Positions 35,933-44,114 of a stretch of DNA of 64,000 nucleotides are shown here, in pieces. Below the pieces are notes generated by a model. That model saw only the letters and a program-made list of their open reading frames with translations, was not told the origin of the DNA and searched no databases. The stretch's first letter is position 1; every line of letters begins with the position of its first letter. Position numbers and translations under genes: made by a program. Source of the DNA: Chitinophaga sp. S165 (GTDB lineage: Bacteria; Bacteroidota; Bacteroidia; Chitinophagales; Chitinophagaceae); assembly GCF_003182155.1 (NCBI RefSeq), contig NZ_QGTG01000010.1:180262-244261 (forward strand), written 5' to 3'.

Positions 35933-35962
35933 CAAATATAAACATTTTTAATTATCCATCAA
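35933..35962 (-). promoter_or_regulatory. Promoter of the RNA ligase gene
   Basis: On the minus strand TTG (35962-35960), 19 bases, then TATATTTG (35940-35933), matching Bacteroidota TTG-N-TAnnTTTG. The transcript would start near 35927, which excludes the ATG at 35935 as start. Confidence 0.55.
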
Positions 35963-36059
35963 GCAGCAATTGACCAATACTCCCCTCCTATATGCCGCAT
36001 TTGCCCCCTGTCAGGCCCATTTATTGATGTTAACTTAGTACTCACCAAACCTTAAGACT

Positions 36060-36446
36060 ATGTTCAGAAACACCAAAGCATTCAGTGGCTTTTCCGTAAA
36101 TGACACAGACAAGGCGAAGGAATTTTACGGCCAGACTTTAGGGCTTGATGTAGCCGTAATAATGGAAGACATGTTGCAGCTTAACATAAGTGGTAATAAT
36201 CCCATCATCATTTACCCGAAGCCGAACCACTCGCCTGCTACGTTTACCGTTCTCAATTTCCCGGTGAACAATATAGACGAGGCTGTAGATGCACTCACTG
36301 CAAAAGGTGTCCGGTTCCTGCAATATGACGAGCCTATTAAAACGGATGAGAAAGGTATTTGCCGCCAGAGTGGCGGACCGTTGATAGCCTGGTTTGAAGA
36401 CCCCGCAGGCAACATCCTGTCTGTGCTGCAGGAAAAAGAAGATTAA
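36060..36446 (+). CDS. VOC-family (glyoxalase-like) protein
   Basis: A 128-residue vicinal-oxygen-chelate protein with the paired beta-alpha-beta-beta-beta modules: AFSGFSVNDTDKAKEFYGQTLGLDVA and TFTVLNFPVNNIDEAVDALTAKG, ending IAWFEDPAGNILSVLQ. Glu/His metal ligands are not obvious at the first position, so a resistance or isomerase role cannot be assigned. 23 bp before bioA on the same strand. Confidence 0.85.
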   Translation: MFRNTKAFSGFSVNDTDKAKEFYGQTLGLDVAVIMEDMLQLNISGNNPIIIYPKPNHSPATFTVLNFPVNNIDEAVDALTAKGVRFLQYDEPIKTDEKGICRQSGGPLIAWFEDPAGNILSVLQEKED

Positions 36447-36449
36447 GTA

Positions 36450-36457
36450 TATCTTTG
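36450..36457 (+). promoter_or_regulatory. -7 box TATCTTTG before bioA
   Basis: TATCTTTG ends 12 bases before the bioA ATG (36470), starting just after the stop of the VOC gene. A transcript from it would have a leader of only a few bases. Confidence 0.4.
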
Positions 36458-36469
36458 CCGGGAATTTTT

Positions 36470-37726
36470 ATGACTATGTTGTGGTATCCTTATACACAAA
36501 TGAGGCTGGTAAGTGAATTACCGAAGATGATTTCCGGAGAAGGCGTGATCATGCACCTGGAAGATGGCCGTTCGTTAATTGATGGCATTTCTTCCTGGTG
36601 GGCAGTTATACATGGCTATAATCATCCGGTGCTTAATGCCGCATTACTGACACAGGCAAATAAGTTTGCCCACGTGATGCTTGGTGGCATGACACATAAC
36701 CCTGCACTGGACCTCGCAGCCAAACTTGTCAGCATTACGCCGGCGGGTTTGAATCACGTTTTCTTTTCCGACAGTGGTTCCATCGGTGTGGAAGTAGCGC
36801 TGAAGATGGCCATTCAATACTGGAAGAATATTGGATACAGTGGTAAAAGCAAGATCATATCATTACGTAATGGCTATCATGGCGATACTTTCAAAGCAAT
36901 GGAAGTAAGTGATGACTCTGACTTTACACGCGCTTTTTCAGATGTACTGAAAAGGGGTTTCATATTGGATATCCCAACAGGAGGATTTGATGCGGATGCT
37001 GCACAGGTAAAAGAAGCAACTGATGCACTGGAAGCGCTGCTGCAACAAGAGCATCAAAATATTGCCGCTTTTATTGTCGAGCCGATAGTACAATGTGCAG
37101 GCGGTTTTAATATCTATTCTCCGCTTTACCTGAAAGCAGCACGCGACCTTTGTACAAAATACAACGTACTCTTTGTCTTTGATGAAGTGGCCACAGGCTT
37201 TGGCCGTACAGGTAAATTATTCGCGGCGGAACATGCAGGTGTTACACCCGATATCATGATACTCGGTAAAGCCATGACAGCCGGTTACATGGGACATGCG
37301 GCCACACTTGCCACAACAGCAGTATTCGACAGCTTCCTGGGTAACAACTATGAGAAAGCATTGATGCATGGCCCGACGTTTATGGCCAACCCACTTGCAT
37401 GTGCAGTAGCATTGCAAAGTATAACCCTCATTGAAGAAGAAAACTATCTGCAAAAAATAGCACGCATACAGACTATCATCAGGGAACAGTTTGACACCTT
37501 CTCCTCTCCTGCTATTGTTGCGAAAAGAACAATAGGCGCAATAGGCGCGCTCGAAATGAAAGATGCAGCCTGCCTGTCAGGATTCAAAGAATTCTCGCAA
37601 CAGAAAGGTATATGGCTTCGTCCTATCGGCAACGTGTTATACCTGATGCCACCTTATATAATAAGTGAGAAAGAACTGCTAACTATTCTGCAGGTGATGA
37701 AAGAATGGACCCAACAAATAAAATAA
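36470..37726 (+). CDS. bioA: Adenosylmethionine-8-amino-7-oxononanoate aminotransferase
   Basis: PLP-dependent class III aminotransferase of biotin synthesis: transfers the amino group of SAM to KAPA, forming DAPA. The 418-residue protein opens with the BioA signature LWYPYTQM and has DGISSWWAVIHGYNHP, FFSDSGSIGVEVALKMA, NGYHGDTFKAMEVSD, the cofactor Asp in VFDEVATGFGRTG, the Schiff-base Lys in ILGKAMTAGY and LMHGPTFMANPLACA. Start at 36470 (MTMLWYPY); a TTG at 36455 is less likely. No other bio genes are adjacent; the KAPA-synthase-like gene at 59450 is read here as serine palmitoyltransferase. Confidence 0.92.
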   Translation: MTMLWYPYTQMRLVSELPKMISGEGVIMHLEDGRSLIDGISSWWAVIHGYNHPVLNAALLTQANKFAHVMLGGMTHNPALDLAAKLVSITPAGLNHVFFSDSGSIGVEVALKMAIQYWKNIGYSGKSKIISLRNGYHGDTFKAMEVSDDSDFTRAFSDVLKRGFILDIPTGGFDADAAQVKEATDALEALLQQEHQNIAAFIVEPIVQCAGGFNIYSPLYLKAARDLCTKYNVLFVFDEVATGFGRTGKLFAAEHAGVTPDIMILGKAMTAGYMGHAATLATTAVFDSFLGNNYEKALMHGPTFMANPLACAVALQSITLIEEENYLQKIARIQTIIREQFDTFSSPAIVAKRTIGAIGALEMKDAACLSGFKEFSQQKGIWLRPIGNVLYLMPPYIISEKELLTILQVMKEWTQQIK

Positions 37727-37729
37727 ATC

Positions 37730-37762
37730 AAGGGGCTGATCAGATAAGATCGGCCCTTTTTC
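37730..37762 (+). terminator. Probable terminator after bioA
   Basis: Imperfect stem AGGGGCTGATC/GATCGGCCCT with loop AGATAA, followed by TTTT. One bulged base. Confidence 0.6.
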
Positions 37763-37833
37763 ATTCCTCCTTCCTTCCGTGATCTGGCATCATTGTTGCC
37801 TATAGAAACCGAACGCAGAAATATACCGTAATA

Positions 37834-37841
37834 TATCTTTG
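37834..37841 (+). promoter_or_regulatory. -7 box TATCTTTG of the lipoprotein gene
   Basis: Exact TAnnTTTG match 91 bases upstream of the ATG at 37933; it shares the context TATATCTTTGC with the bioA box. Implies a leader of about 85 bases. Confidence 0.45.
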
Positions 37842-37932
37842 CACGGGACTATGCCAAGAGACACAACAAGACCTTCCGATGGAATAGATAACCATACATT
37901 AAGAACCTGAATTCAATTAAAACAACAAAACA

Positions 37933-38466
37933 ATGAGAAATTTACTTTTCAGCGCTATTGCTGCTGTAGCACTTTTGACTGCTTGTGACAAAGATGACAA
38001 CAACAACAATCCCACTCCCAAAAGCGAATTCACTATTGACGGACAGGATGGAAAAACTACTGAAACTCCTTTCGGATTCCGTGTACAATGGAGTGTTGAA
38101 GAAGGAGGCAGGATGCTGGTTTCCAATGTAAATATCAATGATCCTGCCTTTTCGGGTAAAATCGATGGCGTTTCATTTGCGGTAGACACATTTGTGAACG
38201 GACAAACCTATACGTTCATGCCGGCAGATTCTTCGGCATTCGACAAAAAGGTGAACTTCAGTGCTGCCGATGTTGTAGTTGGCGCTAACTTCACAAACAA
38301 CGCTATTGTTCCCGGCACCGGAAAACAACTGACAGACCTGCAGAGTGGCAGAATAGCTATTAAAAAAGATCCGGGCGAAAGCTACCGGATAACATATATC
38401 CTCGATTATGGCGATGCCAAAGTATCAGGAGAATTTAACGGACTAATGCCAGTAGTCAATAAATAA
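37933..38466 (+). CDS. Lipoprotein of unknown function
   Basis: A 177-residue lipoprotein: signal ending LLTAC with Cys18, an Asp/Asn-rich tether (DKDDNNNNP), then a single beta-rich domain (FTIDGQDGKTTETPFGFRVQWS; ITYILDYGDAKVSGEFNG). No family recognised. Exported and lipid-anchored; probably in the outer membrane. Confidence 0.75.
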   Translation: MRNLLFSAIAAVALLTACDKDDNNNNPTPKSEFTIDGQDGKTTETPFGFRVQWSVEEGGRMLVSNVNINDPAFSGKIDGVSFAVDTFVNGQTYTFMPADSSAFDKKVNFSAADVVVGANFTNNAIVPGTGKQLTDLQSGRIAIKKDPGESYRITYILDYGDAKVSGEFNGLMPVVNK

Positions 38467-38476
38467 ACAGGAAAAA

Positions 38477-38504
38477 ACCATATCCCCAAATGTGGGGATA
38501 TGGT
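38477..38504 (+). terminator. Terminator after the lipoprotein gene
   Basis: 12-bp perfect stem ACCATATCCCCA/TGGGGATATGGT with a 4-base loop, then CCCCCTTTT. Confidence 0.75.
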
Positions 38505-38538
38505 CCCCCTTTTATGGGGATGTTGCCATCAATCGTGC

Positions 38539-39336
38539 TTATCTGAAAGTACGTATCATACTGAGACCTATAGCCCCCTGCTGATACGTTGGTACAATTA
38601 TATTTTCTCCGTCTGATTTCTTGTTCTTAAACAACTTCTTTATAGATGGATACACCCAATAAGCCAGGTCTGTAGATAATATGCCCACACCCGCTCCCGC
38701 TACTACATCACTAAACCAGTGCCTGTTATTCGACATACGCATATATCCTGTAGTCGCTGCCATAGCATAACCTGCTACTCCATACCATATAGACACATCC
38801 TGATACTCGCGCCGCATAAATTCAGCCGCGGCAAATGCAGTAGCCGTATGTCCTGAAGGGAACGACATGTAATTAGAGCCATCAGGCCGAAGTTCGTGCG
38901 TAGATTTCTTGGTAGTCATAACAACCGCTCCCATCATGGCATTAGCCATTCCATAAATGATCGTACGATCTATAAAATTGTTTTTGCCTTTTACACCTGC
39001 AGTATTTAAGGCATACACCATAAAGGCCGGTGCGTATTGCAGATAGTTATCCATTTCATTGATCTCCCGCTTTCCATCTTCATGCATTTCTTTTTTGAAA
39101 TGATGATTTACTTCTTTCAACTTATTCCATTTCAAAGAAACAGCACCATATACAACAAATGTGGCAGGCACCGCCAGCAAACCATTACAGGCTTTTTTCG
39201 TCTTTTCAGGATAATGCGGATAAAGCGGATCTGGCAACGGTGCTTCATTCATAGCAGTAGCTGTGTCCTGTGCTATTGACAAATCAGGAAGCAGAAATAT
39301 CACAGACAGTAAAAGACACAATACAGCATTTCGCAT
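38539..39336 (-). CDS. PAP2-superfamily membrane-associated phosphatase
   Basis: A 265-residue protein with signal peptide and the PAP2 phosphatase motifs: STHELRPDG (motif 1), SFPSGHTATAF (motif 2) and NNRHWFSDVVAG (motif 3, His and Asp). It would dephosphorylate lipid phosphates such as undecaprenyl or phosphatidic species at the periplasmic face. The start at 39336 (MRNAVLCLLL) begins the signal peptide; an ATG 27 bases upstream lies in a simple repeat (CATAGG-like, 39340-39385) and is less likely. Confidence 0.85.
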   Translation of the reverse strand: MRNAVLCLLLSVIFLLPDLSIAQDTATAMNEAPLPDPLYPHYPEKTKKACNGLLAVPATFVVYGAVSLKWNKLKEVNHHFKKEMHEDGKREINEMDNYLQYAPAFMVYALNTAGVKGKNNFIDRTIIYGMANAMMGAVVMTTKKSTHELRPDGSNYMSFPSGHTATAFAAAEFMRREYQDVSIWYGVAGYAMAATTGYMRMSNNRHWFSDVVAGAGVGILSTDLAYWVYPSIKKLFKNKKSDGENIIVPTYQQGAIGLSMIRTFR

Positions 39337-39681
39337 GCTGTGCGTAGGCATAGGCATAGTCATAGGTATAGCAATAGTTGTAGGTCGTTCCCGGATTCTC
39401 TCGAAAACCCGGGAACTGGATCTAATAAGATTTCAGTTTCATATATTCAATATTGGCTTCTCGGCCTTTATTCAATTTATTAGGACAATATAAAGAAAAT
39501 AAATAATATTTTACAAGAAAGCCTGAATAATTCTCAGATTAACCCTTAATGCCTATCCGAAAATGTGTACATGATAAGATGTATAACAGTTGTAGGAATA
39601 AGAAAACACCAGTTGAAGGTCATCCTGTTTTGACCGTACAAACTTAAATAGTAAATCTGTAGAGAAACTGGTGAACAGGAT
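39337..39681. other. Intergenic region with simple repeat
   Basis: No gene seen. Contains a degenerate run of six-base CATAGG/CATAGT units at about 39346-39385 just upstream of the PAP2 start, then AT-rich sequence. Confidence 0.5.
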
Positions 39682-40278
39682 TTAATTAGACCTGATTTCA
39701 TTTTTCAGGCGTTCGATATTTGTCTGTTTTCCCTGCTCCAGTGTATTGCGACAGTAGGTAGTGAAGAAACGATGCGTTTCTAATAGTTTCAAAGTATCAT
39801 TGCACCAGTTAGTAAATTTTTTCTTTGTCCTTAACTGGAATTCCCGCTTTACAAGTTTGTCAGTTATTTCAAACTCTCTCGTCCCGAAGTGGTAAGTATC
39901 TGCATCACATATAATTTCTTCGAGCAGCGTTTTAGGCGCCGGCGGAAATTTGGTTACCATTATACAATCAGAGATCACGTCAATCAATCTGGCGTCAACA
40001 TCCTTGTCCATGAAAAAAGTTTTCATCAACAGTACGCCAGCTTCTTCATGTGAATCAATATCAGCTACCAGGTGGCCTGTATCATGAAACCATGCCGCCA
40101 TACTTAAGACGAATCTGTCCCTGTTATTCAGCTCATAATAGTCGGCAATTTCCATGGCCCGGACCACCACGCGTTCCGTATGTGAAAGATTGTGATATAC
40201 CAGATAGGCGGATGTCAACCTGGTAAAAAGGTCAACGACATATTTTTCAGCGAGATACTCCGTATATGTTAATTCCAT
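39682..40278 (-). CDS. HD-domain protein (predicted metal-dependent phosphohydrolase)
   Basis: A 198-residue cytoplasmic HD-superfamily protein: first ligand in YHNLSHTERVV, the HD pair in WFHDTGH, further His in SHEEAG and a late Asp in IICDADTYHFG. These bind a divalent metal pair and hydrolyse phosphate esters, often nucleotides. Exact substrate unknown. Confidence 0.85.
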   Translation of the reverse strand: MELTYTEYLAEKYVVDLFTRLTSAYLVYHNLSHTERVVVRAMEIADYYELNNRDRFVLSMAAWFHDTGHLVADIDSHEEAGVLLMKTFFMDKDVDARLIDVISDCIMVTKFPPAPKTLLEEIICDADTYHFGTREFEITDKLVKREFQLRTKKKFTNWCNDTLKLLETHRFFTTYCRNTLEQGKQTNIERLKNEIRSN

Positions 40279-40684
40279 TGTCCTTCAATATCTAAGTTCC
40301 CGAATGACTTTAACCAAATATCGGGGCTAATTCTGTAAACATTCTGTCTTTTTCTGCGTCCGGCTTTACCTATAAGCCTTTCCGGATGGCGATAAATGTT
40401 AATTTCCAGGCCCGGCATAAGGGTATATATCTTCTTTCGTGTTGTTCAAAGAGGTGTCAACTGTTAAAGAGTGACTACTCTGTATGGAAAAATCTTTCAG
40501 ATTATACGAATATCTTATTTCATGCGTTTATTATTGCTATCAGCGATTGCCTTCATATCCTCCCAATCACCGAACTTTATTGCTTTCTTTTATACACCTG
40601 CTGACTGGGTCGTATTTACCGATGTCGATATTGCTGATACCTATATTTTAACAATTCATCAACATTAAATTTATCTGCTTACAC
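40279..40684. other. Intergenic region, no gene seen
   Basis: A 406-bp AT-rich stretch with only short unsupported open frames. It must hold the promoters of the divergent HD and GH18 genes; no confident box found. Confidence 0.45.
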
Positions 40685-41674
40685 ATGAGACCCAAATTCT
40701 ACTTTATGTTAAAGTACACTGTGCTGCTATCCTGTTTAGGTACAATACTTTTTTTATCCCATTCCTGTAAGAAAGACGGTACTAACAATCCGCCGGAACC
40801 AGGTCCAGACACCACCAATCACGAAGAGACCTCCCCTTTTTATGGTAAAACACTTACTAAAAGGCCCCTCCTGGTAGAATACTGGGGAGGCTGTTGTTAT
40901 GACAGGTCGTCCGTAGGTCCTTTAGACGCCATTCCTGACAGCGTAGACGTTGTTAATATATTCACCCTGGGCATTGGGAGAACAGCCGAAGGAACATGGG
41001 AATTTGAGCACAGAGGCGTATCCGGTCAGAATGAGTGGAGCGACGTGCTGACCAAAGCTCATGCCCTCCAAAAGAGAGGTATCAGGATAGTAGCGACTTC
41101 TTTTGCCGGCGGACTGGTAAAACTATCTGCGGCTGCTGCCGATTCTATGGCTAAAGTGGTAAAAGATTCCCTGGACAAATGGAAATTCGATGGTATAGAT
41201 CTTGACCTGGAATATGGTAATGTCAGGACGGCAAATATTGACAGTGGCCTCATTGCCCTGGGCAAATATGTTGGTCCCGCGTCAAAGACCGGCAGGATCC
41301 TGTCCGTAGTTGATTATAACAATTATAACCTGGCCCAGATCAAAAGGTCAAAAGAATATATCGACTACGTCATGACCATGTCTTATTGGAATAAGGCTGC
41401 TGATGTTATGAAGTGGGTACAGTCATACGGCGATGGCATTGGCAATCGTCAAAATGTGCTGATCGGTGTGGGCGCCGGTTGTGCTATCAATGCCGGGCAG
41501 GCCACATTACCCGGTGAAGAACTGAAAATAGCAGATACATTGCGCGCTTCTGCCCCTGGCAGTGGTATGATGGAATTCATTTTCGGATGTAGTTATAATA
41601 ACAAAGATCAGAACGGAAATATTACAAAGGATGTGAGTTACACAACGAACATTATTAATAAGCTGAAGAAATAA
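40685..41674 (+). CDS. GH18 (EndoS/chitinase-like) lipoprotein
   Basis: A 329-residue lipoprotein (Cys28 after FLSHS) with a compact GH18 barrel. The catalytic signature DxxDxDxE is present as DGIDLDLE (169-176), with Glu176 as acid. MTMSYWN and SFAGGLVKL are other GH18-like strands. Members act on the chitobiose core of N-glycans or on chitin. The small size and lipid anchor suggest a surface endo-beta-N-acetylglucosaminidase, which would fit an organism that also has a GH38 mannosidase; this link is inference. Confidence 0.82.
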   Translation: MRPKFYFMLKYTVLLSCLGTILFLSHSCKKDGTNNPPEPGPDTTNHEETSPFYGKTLTKRPLLVEYWGGCCYDRSSVGPLDAIPDSVDVVNIFTLGIGRTAEGTWEFEHRGVSGQNEWSDVLTKAHALQKRGIRIVATSFAGGLVKLSAAAADSMAKVVKDSLDKWKFDGIDLDLEYGNVRTANIDSGLIALGKYVGPASKTGRILSVVDYNNYNLAQIKRSKEYIDYVMTMSYWNKAADVMKWVQSYGDGIGNRQNVLIGVGAGCAINAGQATLPGEELKIADTLRASAPGSGMMEFIFGCSYNNKDQNGNITKDVSYTTNIINKLKK

Positions 41675-41681
41675 TCAATGG

Positions 41682-41714
41682 AAACGCCGGATGGGTACGC
41701 ACTATCCGGTGTTT
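41682..41714. terminator. Terminator between convergent GH18 and DUF1801 genes
   Basis: 11-bp stem AAACGCCGGAT/ATCCGGTGTTT (one G-T pair) with an 11-base loop, ending in TTTTA. Confidence 0.7.
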
Positions 41715-41723
41715 TATCTGATA

Positions 41724-42071
41724 TTATCTGTACAAGGCCACCATTTCTTTTAAAATACCTTTCAACGTTTTCACAGGGATGTCCTTCTCGGGATCAAACA
41801 GCATTATTTTCATTCGCGCACGTTTTTCAATTATGAGCTGCGGATGATCTATCCTTTTACCTTCTACTATCCCAATATATGGCTGCAGATATTTTTTGTG
41901 CGTCCAGAGATAACAGCACATCTTCTTATTGTAGCAGTAAAAAGGCATTCCGTATTTCCAGGCCTCTGTAATGTTCTCGTCATAATGAAGGATGATTTCC
42001 CGAAGCGCCAGCAGGCAGCTTTTCACAGGTTCATCCTGTTTCATGAAATAGTTATCCGCTTCTCTTAACAT
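41724..42071 (-). CDS. DUF1801 (YdhG-like) protein
   Basis: A 115-residue cytoplasmic protein with the DUF1801 pattern (LREIILHYDENITEAWKYGMPFYCYNKKMCCYLW; YIGIVEGKRIDHPQL). Role unknown. Divergent from the helicase gene. Confidence 0.8.
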   Translation of the reverse strand: MLREADNYFMKQDEPVKSCLLALREIILHYDENITEAWKYGMPFYCYNKKMCCYLWTHKKYLQPYIGIVEGKRIDHPQLIIEKRARMKIMLFDPEKDIPVKTLKGILKEMVALYR

Positions 42072-42141
42072 TGGGGATGGTGGTTATGATGTAAATATAT
42101 TGCCATATTCCTCCATCTCCCAATCTATTCCTGATTCGTCT

Positions 42142-42149
42142 TACCTTTG
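42142..42149 (+). promoter_or_regulatory. -7 box TACCTTTG directly before the helicase start
   Basis: TACCTTTG ends four bases before the ATG at 42154, so a transcript would be nearly leaderless. It supports 42154 as the start rather than an in-frame alternative codon at 42100. Confidence 0.45.
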
Positions 42150-42153
42150 CGGC

Positions 42154-44061
42154 ATGGATTATTTCAAAAAGCTGCTTGAATTACTGAAAACAGAGCGGGA
42201 AGTAGACAGGAAAGCATATCTGGAGATGACAGCATCAACGTCCGTAGCCGAACGCAGGGCCAATGGACTTACCTGGTACCCTATTGCCATCAGAGGTTCC
42301 GAGATGAGCCGGGGAGACTATCTCACTGTCGAAGTAGAGCGTACCACGCACCAGGATATTGTGCACCAGCTCCGTTTTGGCGTGTCAGCAGTCCTTTTTT
42401 CGAACCATGATCCTAAAACCGACCGGGTAGAGGGCACCATCTCCTACCAGGGCGGTAATCGCCTGAAAATAACGCTTCGTACAGATGAACTGCCGGAGTG
42501 GGCCAATAATGGCAAACTAGGCATCGACCTGCTGTTTGACGATAACAGCTACGACGAGATGCAGAATGCCCTTAAACAGGCTGAAACACGCGTTAGTAAG
42601 GAAGATAATGATCGTCTTATCCGGATCCTGACAGGTGAGAAACCACCTACCTTCCAGGAAAATCTCCCTTCCGTTACCGTTCCCCGCCTCAATGAGTCCC
42701 AGCAGGCGGCTGTGAACAGGATACTGGCGGCAAATGACCTGGCCATTGTACACGGTCCTCCCGGTACCGGTAAAACCACCACCCTCGTACAGGCCATCAA
42801 AGCACTGATCAAACAGGATAATAAACAGATACTGGTAGTAGCGCCCAGCAATACCGCCGTGGACCTGCTGAGCGAAAAACTGTCCGACGAAGGGCTTAAC
42901 GTGCTGCGTGTGGGTAATCCCGCCCGTGTTTCCGAGAGATTGTCAGCCCTGACGCTGGACAGCCGGATGGCTGAGCACAACAGCATGAAGGAGATCAAAC
43001 GCCTGAAAAAGCAGGCCAATGAGTTCAGGGATATGGCCCACAAGTACAAGCGGAATTTCGGAAAGGCTGAAAGAGAGCAACGCAAAGCTTTATTTGACGA
43101 GGCCCGCAGCATCATGAAATCCATCGAAAATACCGAACAATACATCATGGACGACCTGCTGGCAAAGGCCCAGGTGATCACTGCTACCCTCGTGGGCGCC
43201 AATCACTATACAGTACGCCAGCTGAAATACCATACCATCGTCATCGACGAGGCGGGACAGGCCCTGGAGCCTGCCTGCTGGATACCCATCCTCAAGGCGC
43301 AGAAAGTAGTGCTGGCGGGCGATCATTGCCAGCTATCTCCTACTGTCAAATCCGACGAAGCAGCCAGGAACGGCCTGAGTACCACCCTGCTGGAAAAATG
43401 TACTGCCCTGTATCCTGAAGCGGTGGTGCTGCTGGAAGAACAGTACCGCATGCACCAGATGATCATGGGTTATTCTTCTGCTATCTTCTATGAAAATAAG
43501 CTGAAGGCGCATGCCTCAGTAGCTGGTCATACGCTGTTCCCTGAAGACATGCCGCTTTCCTTCGTGGATACCGCCGGTTGCGGATTTGACGAGAAGACAG
43601 AAGGTACCAGTACCACCAATCCGGAGGAAGCTGCCTTTCTGTTCAAACACCTGACACAGCTTGTGACGGGCTTTAATACTCATTACCAGCAACAGGACCT
43701 CCCTTCCATCGCCATCATTTCGCCATATAAACAGCAGATCCATCTACTGAAGGAACAACTGCAACATTCCCCGGAACTGCAGTCTTACGGGGACAAGATC
43801 TCTGTCAATACGATCGACAGTTTCCAGGGTCAGGAAAGGGATATCGTCTATATCAGTATGACAAGGAGTAATAACGACAATAAGATCGGCTTCCTGTCCG
43901 ACATCCGGCGTATGAACGTGGCCATGACAAGGGCCCGTAAGAAGCTGGTGGTCATAGGCGACAGCGCCACACTTTCGCAACTGCCATTCTATGCAGGGTT
44001 TATTACCTATGCAGAGCAGCAGAACGCCTACCAGAGCGCCTGGGAATTTATGGATAACTAG
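42154..44061 (+). CDS. SF1B (IGHMBP2/UPF1-like) DNA/RNA helicase
   Basis: A 635-residue cytoplasmic helicase. N-terminal beta-barrel region (about 30-150), Walker A VHGPPGTGKTTTLV, motif Ia VVAPSNTAVDLL, motif II VIDEAGQALEP, motif III VLAGDHCQLSPTV, motif IV EEQYRMHQ, motif V INTIDSFQGQERDIVYISMTRSN and motif VI RRMNVAMTRARKKLVVIGD. All motifs intact. This is the standalone bacterial form, likely unwinding nucleic acids in repair or RNA metabolism. Confidence 0.93.
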   Translation: MDYFKKLLELLKTEREVDRKAYLEMTASTSVAERRANGLTWYPIAIRGSEMSRGDYLTVEVERTTHQDIVHQLRFGVSAVLFSNHDPKTDRVEGTISYQGGNRLKITLRTDELPEWANNGKLGIDLLFDDNSYDEMQNALKQAETRVSKEDNDRLIRILTGEKPPTFQENLPSVTVPRLNESQQAAVNRILAANDLAIVHGPPGTGKTTTLVQAIKALIKQDNKQILVVAPSNTAVDLLSEKLSDEGLNVLRVGNPARVSERLSALTLDSRMAEHNSMKEIKRLKKQANEFRDMAHKYKRNFGKAEREQRKALFDEARSIMKSIENTEQYIMDDLLAKAQVITATLVGANHYTVRQLKYHTIVIDEAGQALEPACWIPILKAQKVVLAGDHCQLSPTVKSDEAARNGLSTTLLEKCTALYPEAVVLLEEQYRMHQMIMGYSSAIFYENKLKAHASVAGHTLFPEDMPLSFVDTAGCGFDEKTEGTSTTNPEEAAFLFKHLTQLVTGFNTHYQQQDLPSIAIISPYKQQIHLLKEQLQHSPELQSYGDKISVNTIDSFQGQERDIVYISMTRSNNDNKIGFLSDIRRMNVAMTRARKKLVVIGDSATLSQLPFYAGFITYAEQQNAYQSAWEFMDN

Positions 44062-44114
44062 GCCCGAAATTTTGATACCTTTATACTCCGAATACTATCC
44101 TAACAACTGAACCT

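Noticed and set aside
40386..40668. Short overlapping open frames upstream of the GH18 gene
   Set aside because: Two frames compete over the same bases, with no start signals or conserved features.
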